A DNA stretch of 64,000 bases from Acanthosoma haemorrhoidale (taxonomy: Eukaryota > Arthropoda > Insecta > Hemiptera > Acanthosomatidae). Within the stretch, counting starts at the first letter, position 1, and every line of letters starts with the position of its first letter. Location of the stretch: NCBI GenBank assembly GCA_930367205.1, contig OV884015.1, positions 35,269,288 to 35,333,287 of the forward strand, read 5' to 3'. The translations under genes were made by a program, and so were the position numbers. Positions 24,011 through 37,862 of this stretch are shown piece by piece. Under the pieces are notes generated by a model, which was given only the letters and a program-made list of their open reading frames with translations, did not search any database and had not been told where the DNA came from.

Positions 24011-27000
24011 TTAAGTTTTTGAATATTTTTTTTTATCCTATACACTCCTTCTCTTTTTTAAATCTAAATTTGTAATTTTTATATTTTACAACAGATCTAG
24101 ATCTAGATTACATTGATATTTTCTACTGCTAGGAACGTAACCTTTTATTCACCAAATCCTTAAAGAAATTCAATCGACAACCAAGCACCAAGATTTAGGC
24201 CAGCTGAGCCAACGACTGCCAGTCACCATGCCACGCTCCGGCCGGCTTTGCGGTTTCTCAAATGCACCCAATTCACTCCGATAATTCCGAAATCCAAGAT
24301 GAATAGACTTCATTAGCTGCCTCTGGGTGGGTATCTTGCTTTAACTAAATTATCTCATCTTGCATACCGCTCTAAGTCCTCATCTCCCCATTTATCCTTC
24401 TCAATTTCCATTACCAACAAAACATTTTATTCGAAACAATTGTCACTAGTTAATTCAAGTATTGGTGACCTCAATTTTTTTTTGAATACGTAAAAAGTTT
24501 GAACTAACATTTTTTGTAACAATTTTGAACCAAACTTTATGTTTTAAAATATATATAAACATATAATAGATTTAAACAGTGAAGGAGCAGCATGGCTAGA
24601 TGGGTTGGTCGCTGGGGAATTACTTCAATAGCAATAAAATTATGAAAAAATCCTGTATGAAAACATTTTTACCAATAACACTTTTATTTTATTTGTTAGA
24701 CCACCTCTGTTATGGACTGTAAAAGTAAAATATACAACGCAAGTAAAAAAATAAACTAGATTTCAGAAGGTTGCTTTGGTGAGATATTCCCGTTTTGAAA
24801 GCAAAAGCTACGAAACCAACTGCTCTACAATAAACTGTGTTGAGCGTGAAACCTTAATTGGTGTTTTGATATTTGGAATAGTAAAACCTTGTACAGATAC
24901 ATCTAGGGCTGCTTCTACAAGTTACAAGGTCATGTTGATTACTAAGATGTGAATGAGTTGCAAATGTGTTATATAGATGATCTGCAAAGCATGCAGCCAT
25001 TCGGCCAGGAATGATCCGGAATGAAAAAAAATGTAGATGATATACTTTATATGCTAAATGAAAAAAAAATGTAAATGATATACTTTATATGAAAAATGAA
25101 AAAAAAAATGTAGATGATATACTTTATATACAAAATGAAAAAAAAATGTAAATGATATACTTTATATGAAAAATGAAAAAAAAATGTAAATGATATACTT
25201 TATATGAAAAATGAAAAAAAAATGTAAATGATATACTTTATATGAAAAATGAAAAAAAAATGTAAATGATATACTTTATATAAAAAATGAAAAAAAAAAA
25301 TGTAGATGATATACTTTATATACAGAATGAAAAAAAGTACCGTTATCTTGTGAAAAAAGTAAGGTTACAGATGTGCTAACTACGTATTGTCTTTGTACGT
25401 CTAAGTATGTATTTTTACGTTAATATGAATCCTTGAGAGCAGAGTCCCGAACAGCCAGAATTGGTAGTTGTACACCTGCGCGCCGGCAGCATGTCATCTC
25501 GTCTGATAGCGAGGACTGACCAGAAGATTTTGCTATAAAGTACGTTTCATTACAAAGACGGTTTTAACAGTTTACGTAGTTCTTGCTCACAAATGATAGG
25601 TCGTTCAAAACCACGGCTTGTGATTCAAAAGTCTACTTCCGTTTCATTAAAACTTCCGTACCGCAAATGTTACTTGACTATGATTTGTAAAACATTATTT
25701 CATATAATACTCGCCCCTTTCGAATGACGGATAATTTTCTGAATTAGAAAAGTTGTAAGCACTCCGCCGCCCCTACGAAATTGCTCCCCTCAGTTCAGCT
25801 AACAACTGCAATAATAACAGTTATTTCTGCAAGGATTCACAACGGATGAGAGGAAGTCAAAATATCATTGGGTTCAAAATCAGGAATTAACTGTCTACGA
25901 TTAATTTTTTCACAAGATAAAATCCCGCTTGTTTCCATTTTCCAATTTTAATATTCAAAGTGTTATTTGTTTAATGTAGTTTTACATGCATCAATTTGGT
26001 TCGTATTTCGAAAACATGAACAATATTCCTGAAATGCAAAGATGAGTTGTCATCACATTCTTGTTTGAAGCCTTTTTGCTTCCTAAAGTTGATCATTCAA
26101 CATACCTGATCACTTTTTTTTCCAGCAAGTTAGAGGGATCTAATCACACTTGCACGAGTGTTGAATATTCAGACCAATCGAACCATTTGCATGGCCACTT
26201 TGATAGAACACAAAAACAAATAGAAATAACCACAGTTATTATTTAAAACTATTGAACATTTATAAGCATTCCTTTCAATATTCCTTCCTTCCTTTATTAT
26301 CCCTGTTAGATTATGTCTTCTTTTTCCTTGGAAGATAAATAAGTAACCGGCGGGAATGCTTAGAAAGTGAGTGAAGTTGAGCAGTGTTGAAAACTTCCTT
26401 GAGCGATCATCTATGAAAAAAAAATTGGTAACATCACCCGGGAAGCCAAGTTAGGCTTCTTCTGTGTGAAACATTGGGAAAATGCCCGTTAAAAATTTAA
26501 AGCTGTTCTGGATCTCTTCTATTGCCAGCACCTTAAGGATTAAACTCTTGATAGGTCCGAGCTGCCACAATGAGCCTTTGTGAAAAGTAATAAGTGAGGA
26601 ACGAAATGAGAGGAATCGAGATAAGGGGGGTTGAGATATTGAAGACTTGGAGTGTTTTATCGGTGGTATTTTTTGGGGTCAGCTTGGGATATATCCTATC
26701 ATATTTTAGTACAGTGAAAACTTCTTTAAAATTCAACTCTTAAAATATATATATAAATTATTAATATTTTTTCCTTAGTTCTCAAACTTGAAAAAAATAA
26801 GGATAAGGGAAAAATAAAAGGATAAATTTATTTGTATTGTGTGGATCCTTTATGTTTATGTGTATGTTTTTTTTAGTAGGTAAATTTTTAGTAGTTACCT
26901 AAAAATAGAAAAAAAAAGACGAATAACGGAAAACGGTGAGGCCTCAACCTATAAAACAAGTGTTATAAATAAAAATATCAAAGGGCAAACCTGTAATGGC

Positions 27001-30000
27001 AGTACCATTTTATTTCTGATTATATAAATATAGGTCTTGCATTCCACGTAACTCCATTCTCTCAAATTAAGCACTTCCACTTCCTAAAACGGTTTATTTG
27101 CCTTAAAATCTAGACCACAGGGGTTGTGTTTTTTTTTTTTTTGTTTAGTCCCCTCATTAGAGTTAATTTGTAAATTGCCCTTTTGAAAAGATATTTACAC
27201 TTTCGTCCACAGGTTGGTTAGAATTTATTGTAGCTTCAAAATTCAGCTTTGTCTCATGATATAGATCAATCCCTCGATTAATTGGGACAATAAATACCTT
27301 TAATTCAATAATACAATATAATTAGCTTTTATGCAAAACAAAAACAACCCTTCACAGTAAAATTAATTAACCCTTAAGTTTCTCCAGTTAGTCGGCCAAT
27401 ACGGTGGTGCCTTTTTTTACCATAAAGTCGATGAAAAGAAATATGAAATATCACAGGGGCTGATAAAAAGAAAAAGCAATAAATGACAGGGCGTAAAGAA
27501 TTGGAGGATTTTTAGACATTATGTCTTTTGTAAAACATTTTATGAATTCGGATTAAAGGGCACGTGCCTCAATTTGCATCTCTTTCAAGTCAGTTTCCCG
27601 TATCACTTTATATAAGTAATACGAATTTTTCTATACTGGATACAATAACCTATTGTCCATAATAAACGTCTACTCAATATAATAAGGAGTTTTCTACTCA
27701 TTTGAAATCGTCACTGGGTTTCTTCGTAAAAACCATCACAAACAAAATTTAGTTACGTTAAGTTACGTACATTGAATTTATTGTTAAATTGGCACAAAGT
27801 GCATATTATATTTATTTTAAGGATTATCTATTACTCAGTTTCACGCTAATGACTAAATTAACTGCCCAAAGGATCAGTCGTCTAGCAATATTTTCCGTTA
27901 TTCCAAATTTTTATTTTTTTCCAAGTAAAATTTTCTTAGAATAAATATAAACCAAATTTTATTATCTGTTATATTTATAAATTAACAAATTGAATAAACA
28001 ATATTTTGAGATAATTACTACACTAAGTGTTTAAAATATTAGTCAAAATTAATTTATTTATTAATTTTCTAACAAAAATACTTCATTTTGTTTGTTAAAC
28101 TGTTTCGTTCCCTGAGAATACCCTTTTAACAAATAAATAAATTGAAATAATTTTTTAATTGAGATAATGTTCATTCAATAGTGATTTTAAGAAGTATCTA
28201 TTTTTTAGTTTTGATTAGCATACTTATGATTTTCCTTAAAAAATCGTTTCCAATACTTGTCATGAAGATCCAATATTTCAGTAACAGATAAGTATACGCT
28301 TTGATACTAGTGAGGCTATGGTCGCTATCACGCAGCAACGGTCAGGTTTCCCACCTGAAGTTCGAGAGAGACTTCCCATCTCAGGATTAGAAATTAACAG
28401 TTAGGCTGAAAATAAAATTTCTTGCAGCAGCCGGCATGAACCTGAGTTCAAAACTCCATGGCCTCGTCCATTTTACCATACCATCATCTCTTATTTTTCA
28501 TAACACCATAATAAAAAATAAACAAAAAGTGACACTGCTCTAACTAATAGCTAAAAGTTATATTCGTGAAAAAAATTAAGTTAGTTTCGTACTAAAACTA
28601 TTTTTAAAAATATCAACGTACCTTACTCCTGCAAGTAAATCAAGTAAAATAATACCAAAAACTATTCAAAAAATTGGTCCGTTGATGAAACTTGGTAAAA
28701 ATGTTTCACTTGTCAGAGAGTGAAGAATAAAAATAGTTCATAAAGATATCGATGTTTTGGTGGAGTGGTGAAAAGGTTGTTGTAAAATTATTTTTGGTAC
28801 AATCTAGGCGAGTGACGCATATTTTTTTGAGTATCTTATTGACGCTAGATCTAATGCAAGCAAAACCAAGACGACATAACCAATCGTTTTTCTATACGAA
28901 AATCCATTTTTTATTATTATTATATTGTGAACAAGTTCCTTGAATATTTCAAGTCCTGCCTACTTAAATTCCAGTGGTAATTTCTTCCAACCAAATCTAC
29001 TTGCAGTTGGTGTCTGAACTCTCTATTAAAATGGCTTATGAAAAATTCTTAAGGACTTTCTGAGAGAGATAAACCCCAATTATCGACTAATCCAGTTATT
29101 TCAAAAACGAAATGGCACCATACTCTACAGTTCCATTTACTAAATTCCTATAAGTCATTAAAACGGTCATTAAAACGGTGATTAAAATCATGGCTGCGGC
29201 AGCTGCAGAGGTTTGATACGCACTTGACTCCTACTTTCTTTAAAATTCCCCTGCTTTTGTAAAAATTCCAAATCGGTATTCTTGTAAACAACTTGATCCA
29301 GAACTCAGTAGTATAAACAGCCATTATATATGTTTTCTAAAAATGCTTTCCTAAGAATTTTAAGGAGCAATTACTGGTTCTTCTTCGGTCTCTTAAAACT
29401 TATTTTAAGCTATAAAGCAGCAAGTTCCCACTGCCATCCTGACCTCACAACTCTATTTTAGGGGTATGATTCTTGGATGTGAACCGGATTTATAAATGTT
29501 CGATTCTCACTAATGAACCTAATTATATTTTTATATAATTTTTATGAAAGTTCATTTTACGAATGGCTATCGTTAGCTGGAACATTTAGAATTTCAATAA
29601 TTTCCTGAAATTTTAAATACAGTACATAAATACAGCATACTTTAGACGTAGATACATGCTGGATTTTTTAACGGTGTAGTGTTGATTCATCTCTATAACT
29701 CAACCATCTACTTGGTCTACACCCGTTTTCTACGACGACATAATATAAGTAAAAACGTCTAAGTATTATAATAAAATATTAATATATCTAATGAAGTTGC
29801 AGAATTTTTCTTCTTTAATGGAAGATAAACTTGTACAAAGGTGGATCTCTGCCATGTTTGATAATTTATGATAAGCATTGTTTAATACTTTGACGGAAGA
29901 TAACGAATAAATCTGTATCTGTTGGTTGGATTCACCGGATAATTAAAAATCCCCGTCGGAAATTCTGATATTAACATCAAATAAATTTCGAGAAACTAGG

Positions 30001-33000
30001 ATATTATTTTCGGTAATTTATGTGTTTATTCAAAATAGTTTCAGATATTGTGAAAAAAAATCGTAAGTGTACATTATTAGGTATTGATAATTTCTAAAAA
30101 TTTCCTAAAGTAAAGATCGTTGTTTTCTCGAGGAAAAAATTATTAAAAAAATAAATGATCTAAAGGAAATATTTTAACTAATAAACTGGATCCCTATTAT
30201 AGCATTACGAATTAATAATTTGTTAACCACTTCTCATTTTGTGAATGGCAATCCATCTTTGACTTATCACTTAAATATTTAAAATTTTAAAACATTTATT
30301 TTAATATGTTCCGTGAAAGGGTGCATGATAAAATGAGTTATTTAGTGAAATGTGTTTTAGGTGTATATTTTTTTTTAAATTATGTTGAAATGAATGATTT
30401 TATTAATTCACTAATCCCATGAAACAATTAACCAGTCCTTCTTATTTTAATTTTATAACTTTTTTCCAAGAGTGTTTCATTTCGTTTAAATTTCCAATTA
30501 TAAATTATACATGCGCTTAAGTGACAGCAGCCTGAAATTGACGAGGCTATAGGAAAGTTACGTTCACATCCTAGGATGTTTTGTTATTAAATGAAAAATT
30601 GGCAAAAACACAAGTTCGCGACTAAAAAAAGTCCTTTACCAGGGCATGCACTTTTTTTACTAGTTCTTATTCACTTTTTGGTTCCTTAACATTTTAGTAT
30701 CACACTAATAACAGTTAGGCATATTTTTGTTTTTCATAATTATCCTTTAAACACCGATACATATGGCATATTTTGGCTCCCTTCTAGTAAATCCATTAGT
30801 ACCAATGACTTCAAGGGTACATTGGCGTAAAAATCGCATTCAATGGGCCTCACAGTACGAAACGACTAAAAAACGGAAAATTTATGGCCGGTCTAGTTCC
30901 CGATTGGAGCCCCTGCTGCTGAGAATTCCTACGATTTTCTGCAAGCGGTCTTTGGTGGCGGTTGAAGATTTTTCATCTATGAAGATATTTAAATTTATAG
31001 AGCAATTCGGAGAGTGTAAATGACTTATATACCGTTAGTTTAAATATGAAACTCCGAATAAAACCTATTCTTTTCTAATGTATTGAATCTGGCATATAGA
31101 TATTTCGAAAAGACAATGGGATTAATACCAAGCCCATCATTTGTTGTATTCGAGTGAATTGCTTTACTGTGCTCCGGCAATTCTATTTTATTCAATGTGA
31201 TCAGTTCTGATCGGTTATCTGGATTCTGCCCATTAATAATTTTTAAAAAATGAATTAGATATCATCATGTTCATAATCATATAACGGCAAGACATTTATA
31301 GCTAATTTGTGGGGAAAGAATTAGGGAAGAAAAATAATTGCCCACAAAAGAATCTTTATCATTAATATAACGAACCGGACAGATTAGGTAAATGAGACAT
31401 CTTATAGAAAATTGAACCATAACCACCTTATAAACATAGATCCGAATATGATCTCATAAACATGTATGATCATCATACGTTTTTAACATACTGTTCTTGA
31501 TAAATCGTTTAATGACATATACTTTATTAAATGTTATTATTATCTGCCATTGAGTTTTTGTTTTTGTTCCATTTTTTTAATTCAAAATATCCCGTTACTA
31601 ATTAGGAGAAATATTTCAGGCCTTCTTTTACAAGGGACAAATATTACCTATGTATGAAATGATTTCTTTTCTATTGTCCTGAGCACTTTCAACATATAAA
31701 TAATATTCTCAAAGGCTATAAAATAAAATTAGACGAATAAATATTTGGTACAAGTTAAACTAATATACCATACTCATATAACTATTAAAACACACGACAC
31801 CCAATATATAGATAAACATATCACACGAATAAATAATTAGAAATAAGTCATTCGTTTATAAAAAAATACAGATTAAAAGAACATAATAATAAATTGTTTT
31901 ATAAAATATAATTAAATATCACAAAATAAATAGCTAAAACAAATAAATAGTTAAAATACTTTTTTTATATAAAATATAGGTAAGTACTATAAATAGTAGT
32001 TTCTAAACATTGACTAGGTACACTTCGTAAATATGTTCCCAATTTTCTGTTTTAGTCTTTGACAATGGTCTTTATGGGAATGCGCTCAGGATGATAAACA
32101 AGATATCAATAATTTTGGGGTCGAAACCCATCCAGCAATAAAACAATGCCGACAACCAGCATAACACTGAATATTACTTTATGTATTTCTTCTGAATAGT
32201 CTGTTTTTTTTAACGTTGTTAAACAACTGTGAATAAAAGTTCTCTTCATAGATCGGAGATTTTTTGCTTCGTTTCCACTAGGCGACACGTATAAGAAAAA
32301 CGATCTATTGCTCATTTTTTGTAGTTTTTCGAAAACGATAAATTTGTAAGCATACTTATGAGCTCGTTCAAAGATGATACTTTCTTAACTGCTGATTAAT
32401 TAACCGGTCTAAACCTGTTAAAATTTGTTTCTTGATAGGATAGCTGATAAATGAAATTAGTCACGTAGAATGTTAATTGTTTCAGCAATCAAGACGGTAC
32501 TTATGTGCTTCCCAGTTCATAATATCAATTTGAGCAGTTCCTTTTGATCATTTAGAATATATATATTGTTTGTTTTATTATTTAACGAAAAATATATTAT
32601 TGTATACACTGATACATATTTATAAATCTGTGTACTTCTGAATGGTCTCAATCAATAATAACTTATAAAAACTATTTTACGTTTCGTGCAATCACGTCCG
32701 AAACATATTATAAATCAAAAATATGATTGTGAAATCATTAATATGCAACTTCAATTCAATCCGATAAATTTAAAAATCAATTCGTGAATTTATATAAAGA
32801 TAATCACTGTCGCATTTGCTGACTAAGCTAACGTTCTCATATCTCTTTGTTTCTTGATAGAAAGAGGTCCTTTTTTGAGAAATTTTACGAATATTTGTGA
32901 TTAAGTGATTTGTTTTTTACGCTGAAACTAACGTAAAGTTTTAGATTTGGATTCCCGTTTTATACCCTGAAGCTTGACTCACTTGGACTTGGGATATTTC

Positions 33001-33112
33001 TTTATACAAATTGGCAGTTTTCAATTTTTTTCTCCTCCTTTCGAGAAGACATTGGTTTTTGAAGCCTGCCAACAGACAGATGTACGATATAGAGTGATAA
33101 GCCCCCCGTGAC
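24011..33112. other. AT-rich DNA, no gene recognised (contains the minisatellite)
   Basis: Beyond the minisatellite at 25021-25337, no coding motif, RNA gene or delimited element was recognised. Open frames at 26061, 28752 and 30763 (61-86 codons) have no family signature. A less AT-rich patch at 28310-28480 may be a decayed repeat related to 44940-45000. Confidence 0.4.
25021..25337. repeat. Minisatellite, about 8 copies of a 37-40 bp unit
   Basis: Each unit starts with ATG and a run of 7-10 A, followed by TGTARATGATATACTTTATA and a short variable linker. Length differences between units come mostly from the poly(A) run. The linker alternates between GAAAA, GCTAA and ACAAA types, with the middle copies most uniform, as expected from local duplication or slippage. 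Confidence 0.9.
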
Positions 33113-33280
33113 TGCTTACCTTGATGTCGGAGCGAAGGGTGAAGGCTAGGTCTGGATGTCGCGGCGATGTGGCCGCGGTGAGCCTGCCCTCGCCCTTATA
33201 TAGCCCAGTAAGCAACAGGTGCGCGCGGTCATCCCTACCCCGGGGCTCCGGGCCCCCACGCTATTTCGGCTTAACATCTT
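33113..33280 (-). promoter_or_regulatory. Promoter-like GC island with TATA box and 5' splice site
   Basis: On the minus strand a TATATAAG box (33202-33195) sits in a GC-rich island and is followed by GGGCGAGGGCAGGC. Some 80 bp downstream is a strong splice donor, ACATCAAG|GTAAGC, with the intron starting at 33119. A transcript from about 33172 would have a short noncoding first exon of about 50 bp. No downstream coding exon was found below 33113. A promoter carried in an LTR is equally possible, since a TGTTAAGC sequence, a plausible LTR start, lies upstream near 33275. Confidence 0.4.
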
Positions 33281-33439
33281 TCTAGGCAAAGAAAGACTTC
33301 CACGGTCTTCAATGGTAGGTCATTAAACAGACTATTCATACAAGCAAATCTGTACATCAAAAGCACAATATGCACATTATTTTTTTTTATGTAACAAGCA
33401 TTCCTTGAAGATTTATAAAAAACCGGAAGTAAATTTTAT

Positions 33440-33640
33440 TACTTACTAATTATACTTTATAGTATCAATGAAGTTGATTATGAGTTTGATATGAAGTTGT
33501 ATGTTAAGTGGGCATTTCTTGACTTTAAAAAAGAATTTGACACATATGAATTCACTAAAATTGTAGACCAATGTTACCCAACACCTAATAGTTATTCATC
33601 TCTTAATCTTATATTTCGGTATTATCATTATATAATGGCT
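33440..33640 (+). pseudogene. Possible LINE reverse transcriptase fragment
   Basis: A short open frame reads KWAFLDFKKEFDTYEFTKIV, which resembles the first catalytic block of LINE reverse transcriptases (xFxDFxKAFDxV). It is about 50 codons long, isolated in AT-rich DNA, and has no second block. It may be an old relic or chance. Confidence 0.3.
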
Positions 33641-36600
33641 ACAATATAATCCGCTACACCGTTAATTCTTGTTCTGGGCAATATACATGACTGCGGACTC
33701 AAGCATTAAACATAGAACCTGAAAGAAAACTATGAAAATTCACAGTTTTTTTACTTATTAGACTTAATTATTCTTTTATTAGTTGTGATGGCCTAGCAAT
33801 AAAAGAAAAAATAAGACAGAGACGTACTTCCTAAACCTATTTCAGGAATTGGGAATAGATGAACAAGCAATGAAATGAAAGATTTTGACGATTGGGAGAC
33901 TTCAGTCCAAACTAATCCGACTGATTGTAAGAAAAAAATTTGTAAAAGCGTACTATCAATAAATGACGCCTTATTAGCGTAGAATAATTTAATGCTTTTA
34001 GTAATTATAAATAATACCGATGTAAATGATAGATGCTTAATTATAATACATTTACAATATTTCCTTCATGGAAAAATTCTATATTACAAAACTTTAAATC
34101 ACATACTAAAAACGTCCTGTGTACACAGCCGGACAATCAAACCCAATGATACAACAACTTCCCAGTCCTGATTTACCTACAAAATACTTCACGACGACTT
34201 AAGGGGGAAGAAGAAGGGATCTGTGATGATGCATAGCCAATCGTAAATCCAATTATATTGAGATGATACTGGATACACTTCACATTCATGCTGCCATTCA
34301 GATGTCATTATTTCATTGACATGTCAATTGTGTGTTGTTTTTTTTCACAGCTGTGACTTAATGAAAAAAGAAGACGAAATAGCGCATTATGGGCATTTAC
34401 TTTAAAGATCAATGGTTTCTAATCCTTGGGGATAAGGACTTGTGACCCGCCATTATGAAAGTCCCTGATCCTTAAAACGCTTGCAAAAATTAAAAACTAC
34501 TATATCTACTATTACCAGGTGATAGGTTCTGTAAATAATGTGGAGTTGTCACCGTTTAAAAGAATTAGCAGGATCACCAAGCACCGAAATTCAATATTGT
34601 GTGACTCCAATTTTGTTAAATGATTTTCCTAAGAAATCCACTTTTACCTATCCGCAGTGCCAAAATTGGTTTGTTGTAAATTAGTGATATTTATATGTTC
34701 CCAAGTTTTCTGGAATTGAATTTATTTTATAATGGTACAGTTAGAGATTTAGAACTTTAAGACATTCAAATAATCCCGTTATTTAAGGGCAATTTTACGT
34801 TTATGTTGGAATGGTGACTAAATTTGGGGTAGATATACATATTGCCGGGTGTGATTTTGACATGTTTCTGGCAAGCTAAGATGCAAAACCCACACCTCTG
34901 TTAGGTATTGCGTAATGGTAGAGCTCCAGCGCCTGCTTTACTCGGAAACATCCTTACCAGTGCCCTGGAATTCACCTCTGTTGTGGTGTAGTCCAGAACT
35001 ACCCAAAAACGGAAACCCTAGGCAGATATTTTTAATACGTATAATATCAGTGTATATCAGTAATATCAGTAAATGAGTTTATTCAGATACGTGTAGCTAA
35101 TGGATTCACGTCTGGAATTAAAAAATAATAATTAAAAATAATTAAAAAATAAATAAAGCTGTATTTATACAGAAGATGTATTTATACGCGTCAGCAAACA
35201 ATTGGAATCCGTTTTTCTATTCAACAGAATTTTTTTTTGTAAGGTAAAGATCTTGCGTAATGAGATTTCCCTTTGAGAAATTGTGAAGAGCAAACAAGCG
35301 GAATGGAGGAGATAAAAATATTTCATTGACAATTCTCTTATTATTCACTTCAACGCCCTTAAAATGTATATATTAAAGTTCATTCCTATAATTAATAAAA
35401 TGATAATTAACAGGCAGCTAAAATCATGCGGTCAATTAAAGTAAGAATACAGTTAAAAGATACTGTAAATTAGTAAAAGTTATTACTTGGCATATAGGTT
35501 ATAGGAAAAATTAAATTTTGGAGAGATATGTTTTTTTAATCACCAGTAAACGAAAAAATTAAACTCAAGGGGAGATAACAGAAGTTATATACCAACAGAT
35601 TTTGGTATAGATTCCTCCATCATTATTCAACTGAAGCTGTTCGGAGTTAGTGGAGATTTCAGGAATATATGATCAACTATATCCAGATTTCTGAAGCTTA
35701 TCCTACTTTTGGTTTAGGGGGAAGGGGCTTGACATTAACTGAGTGAAAAGTGTCGCAGTCGGTACAAATAAATGAGTATATCCTGCTATTTCTGTGATGG
35801 ATGTAAACTCAGCTTTGGCAGTTTGGCAACAACCTCCAAAACCATAAGCTGGTGTTTTAAACGAGTGAAAAGCCGTTTCAGCTACCAATCAGGATTTATC
35901 GCCCACTGAAGATTTTGTCTGCAATCTCTGTTAAACCAAGGACAGAGGAATATATCGGAAAATATAGGTGAAGGTCAAAAACGCGGTAAGAATTTCCATC
36001 TCTGGTTCACTCACTGTTTTCTTAGTACTCTACAGCCAAACAAAACCTTTTGGGTCTGTGTTATTGGTCTGTCACTATTTTTGACCAGAATGCTGTCGGG
36101 AACCTAAAGCGACACCTTTCAACGTCATGCCAGGCATTTGACCTCTAAGCAATTAGATATTACGAAAAGCCTTCCATAAAGAATACTTCCGAAAACGAAA
36201 GACGAATGATGACGTTGAATGAACATCAAACTAAACTAATGGCAAAGAACTTGTTATTTCCTTGTATGGGAATATTCATTCTCTAGTAAGTAATCTCATA
36301 TTCTCAAAACTTTTAAAACTTTTTGGTCAATTTCTAATTGTCATGCTAACGGGATCAAAAGCCACTTCTGCCATAGTGAATCCCCTAGGTCGTCTTCGGT
36401 GTTATTGACCAATATTTCTTCAAAGTAAGGTTCATTTAATCATAGATATGGATTGATGCATGGATACATCGTTTTCTATCTTTCATCATTATTAAATTTT
36501 CTCAGTTTCACTTTAGTCTTTATTGCTCCAGCTGACCGGATAAACGAAGAAACATTGACTGTCTGCGAAAGCTGGTTAATTCAATAAATCACACTTTAAT

Positions 36601-36884
36601 AGACACATTTTATTTCTGTATGAAACTGTTCTTCATCAAGACATAAATCTATAATGTTTATAAAAATCTCTGTGATGAGCTGTGATAGATTGATTATTAT
36701 TAACTTTAGTAGATAACTGTGAAAAAAACATCTATTTCACTACATTTAAAAGCATCAGGAAAATAAATGAGCTTATTAGCTGTTGACTAGGAGTCCATAG
36801 GAATGACAGTAAATTAGTTGCCGATTTTCGTGAAATCACATATATAACAATAATTTAAAACAAAAATTCAACAACAACTTTATT
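33641..36884. other. AT-rich DNA, no gene recognised
   Basis: No supported feature. A tRNA-like phrase near 34913-34950 was examined and not accepted. Confidence 0.4.
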
Positions 36885-37050
36885 ATGATAAAATTACAAT
36901 CAGCCTCATTGGCCAATAAGTAATTGCAATTTTTACTTCACTCGCTCATTCATACAGTATTTACAAACAGCTTAAGTATAACTTTGTAAATTATTAATTT
37001 GTTTTCTATTGAGAGATGGGATATCCTTTGAAGTAGTCTGTAACAACAAT
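36885..37050 (-). mobile_element. Jockey-family LINE 3' end with internal deletion
   Basis: The terminal 3'UTR (GATAAAATTACAATCAGCCT at 36887-36906, then the TCACTCGCTCATTCATAC block) is joined directly to a block that lies several hundred bp upstream in other copies (TTGTTTTCTATTGAGAGATGGGATATCC). About 0.4 kb of ORF2 end and 3'UTR is missing at the junction near 36970. Neither end shows a clear target duplication. Confidence 0.75.
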
Positions 37051-37639
37051 TAATTGAAAATTATTTTTAGTCCATAATTCAGTGAACAGATACTGGTCCA
37101 ACTTACACCAAGAAGGGTGTGTTAACAATTGGTTAGCACCTTTCAGTACAAAGCATTACAACTAAAGACGACAATAACGCAGCATGTTCTCTGGCGAAGT
37201 GCGAATAAGCAATTCAAGCCCTGATTAGTTCACACTCGGTTTCATCCCATCATCGAACCAGCGCGATAGAGTTAGATCTAGAGTAACTGAGCTTAATTGA
37301 TCCAATAGTTCATGACACTGTATTTTTGTTTACATTATGGGTTCTCATACCTACATCGACAATAAAATCGAAATTTTTATTACAACTGAGTCAAAATTCA
37401 TCTATACAGAAATCAACTTCATTCTAAAAGAGAAAAACTCTGGAAACCCCTTTAGAAATTACCGAAGAATAAAGGTCATTAACGAATTAATTATTTTACG
37501 AAAATGTATCCAGAAAATTCCACTTCATATCTCAAAGTTAATAAGAATAACGTAAATAAAGATAAATAAGATATCATTTAATAACTCACTTACAATGTAT
37601 AAATATTCAACTTAACAAAGGAACCCCACGCTTAATCAC

Positions 37640-37862
37640 TGAGGAAACTCATATATATATATATAAGTTAAAGTCAGAGGTAGCTCTATATTGTAAACTA
37701 ATGCGATCATGGGACGTAAAGATCCCATGATCCCGTATATGTCGGATTACAGAGAGAAATAAAGGCAGTCTATTTCAAGAACTGGAGTTAGTCTTACGTT
37801 CCCGTTTTCCTTCTCTTCATCACATTTTACCCGGTGGCGAATAACTTATATATATATATCAA
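37640..37862. repeat. Inverted-repeat segment with internal 10-bp hairpin, possible LTR remnant
   Basis: TA-rich inverted repeats ending in AAGTTA (about 37650-37667) and TAACTT (about 37846-37860) bracket some 200 bp of higher-complexity DNA. Inside is a perfect hairpin: GATCATGGGA at 37705-37714 and its complement at 37723-37732. An AATAAA lies near 37758, and CATTTTACCCGGTGGCG near 37825 resembles an LTR end plus primer-binding site. A MITE or an LTR remnant would fit; neither is proven. Confidence 0.4.

Noticed and set aside
24590..24625. SINE head with A-box-like GGCTAGATGGGTTGG
   Set aside because: No B box follows and no tail motif is shared with the SINE copies.
30763..31023. 86-codon plus-strand ORF with a transposase-like phrase (HWRKNRIQWASQYE)
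   Set aside because: The likeness to Tc1-type HxxxRLxWAxxH is weak, no catalytic acidic motifs follow, and no inverted repeats flank it.
34910..34960. tRNA-like phrase (GCGTAATGGTAGAGCTCC)
   Set aside because: No B box at the right distance and no acceptor stem.
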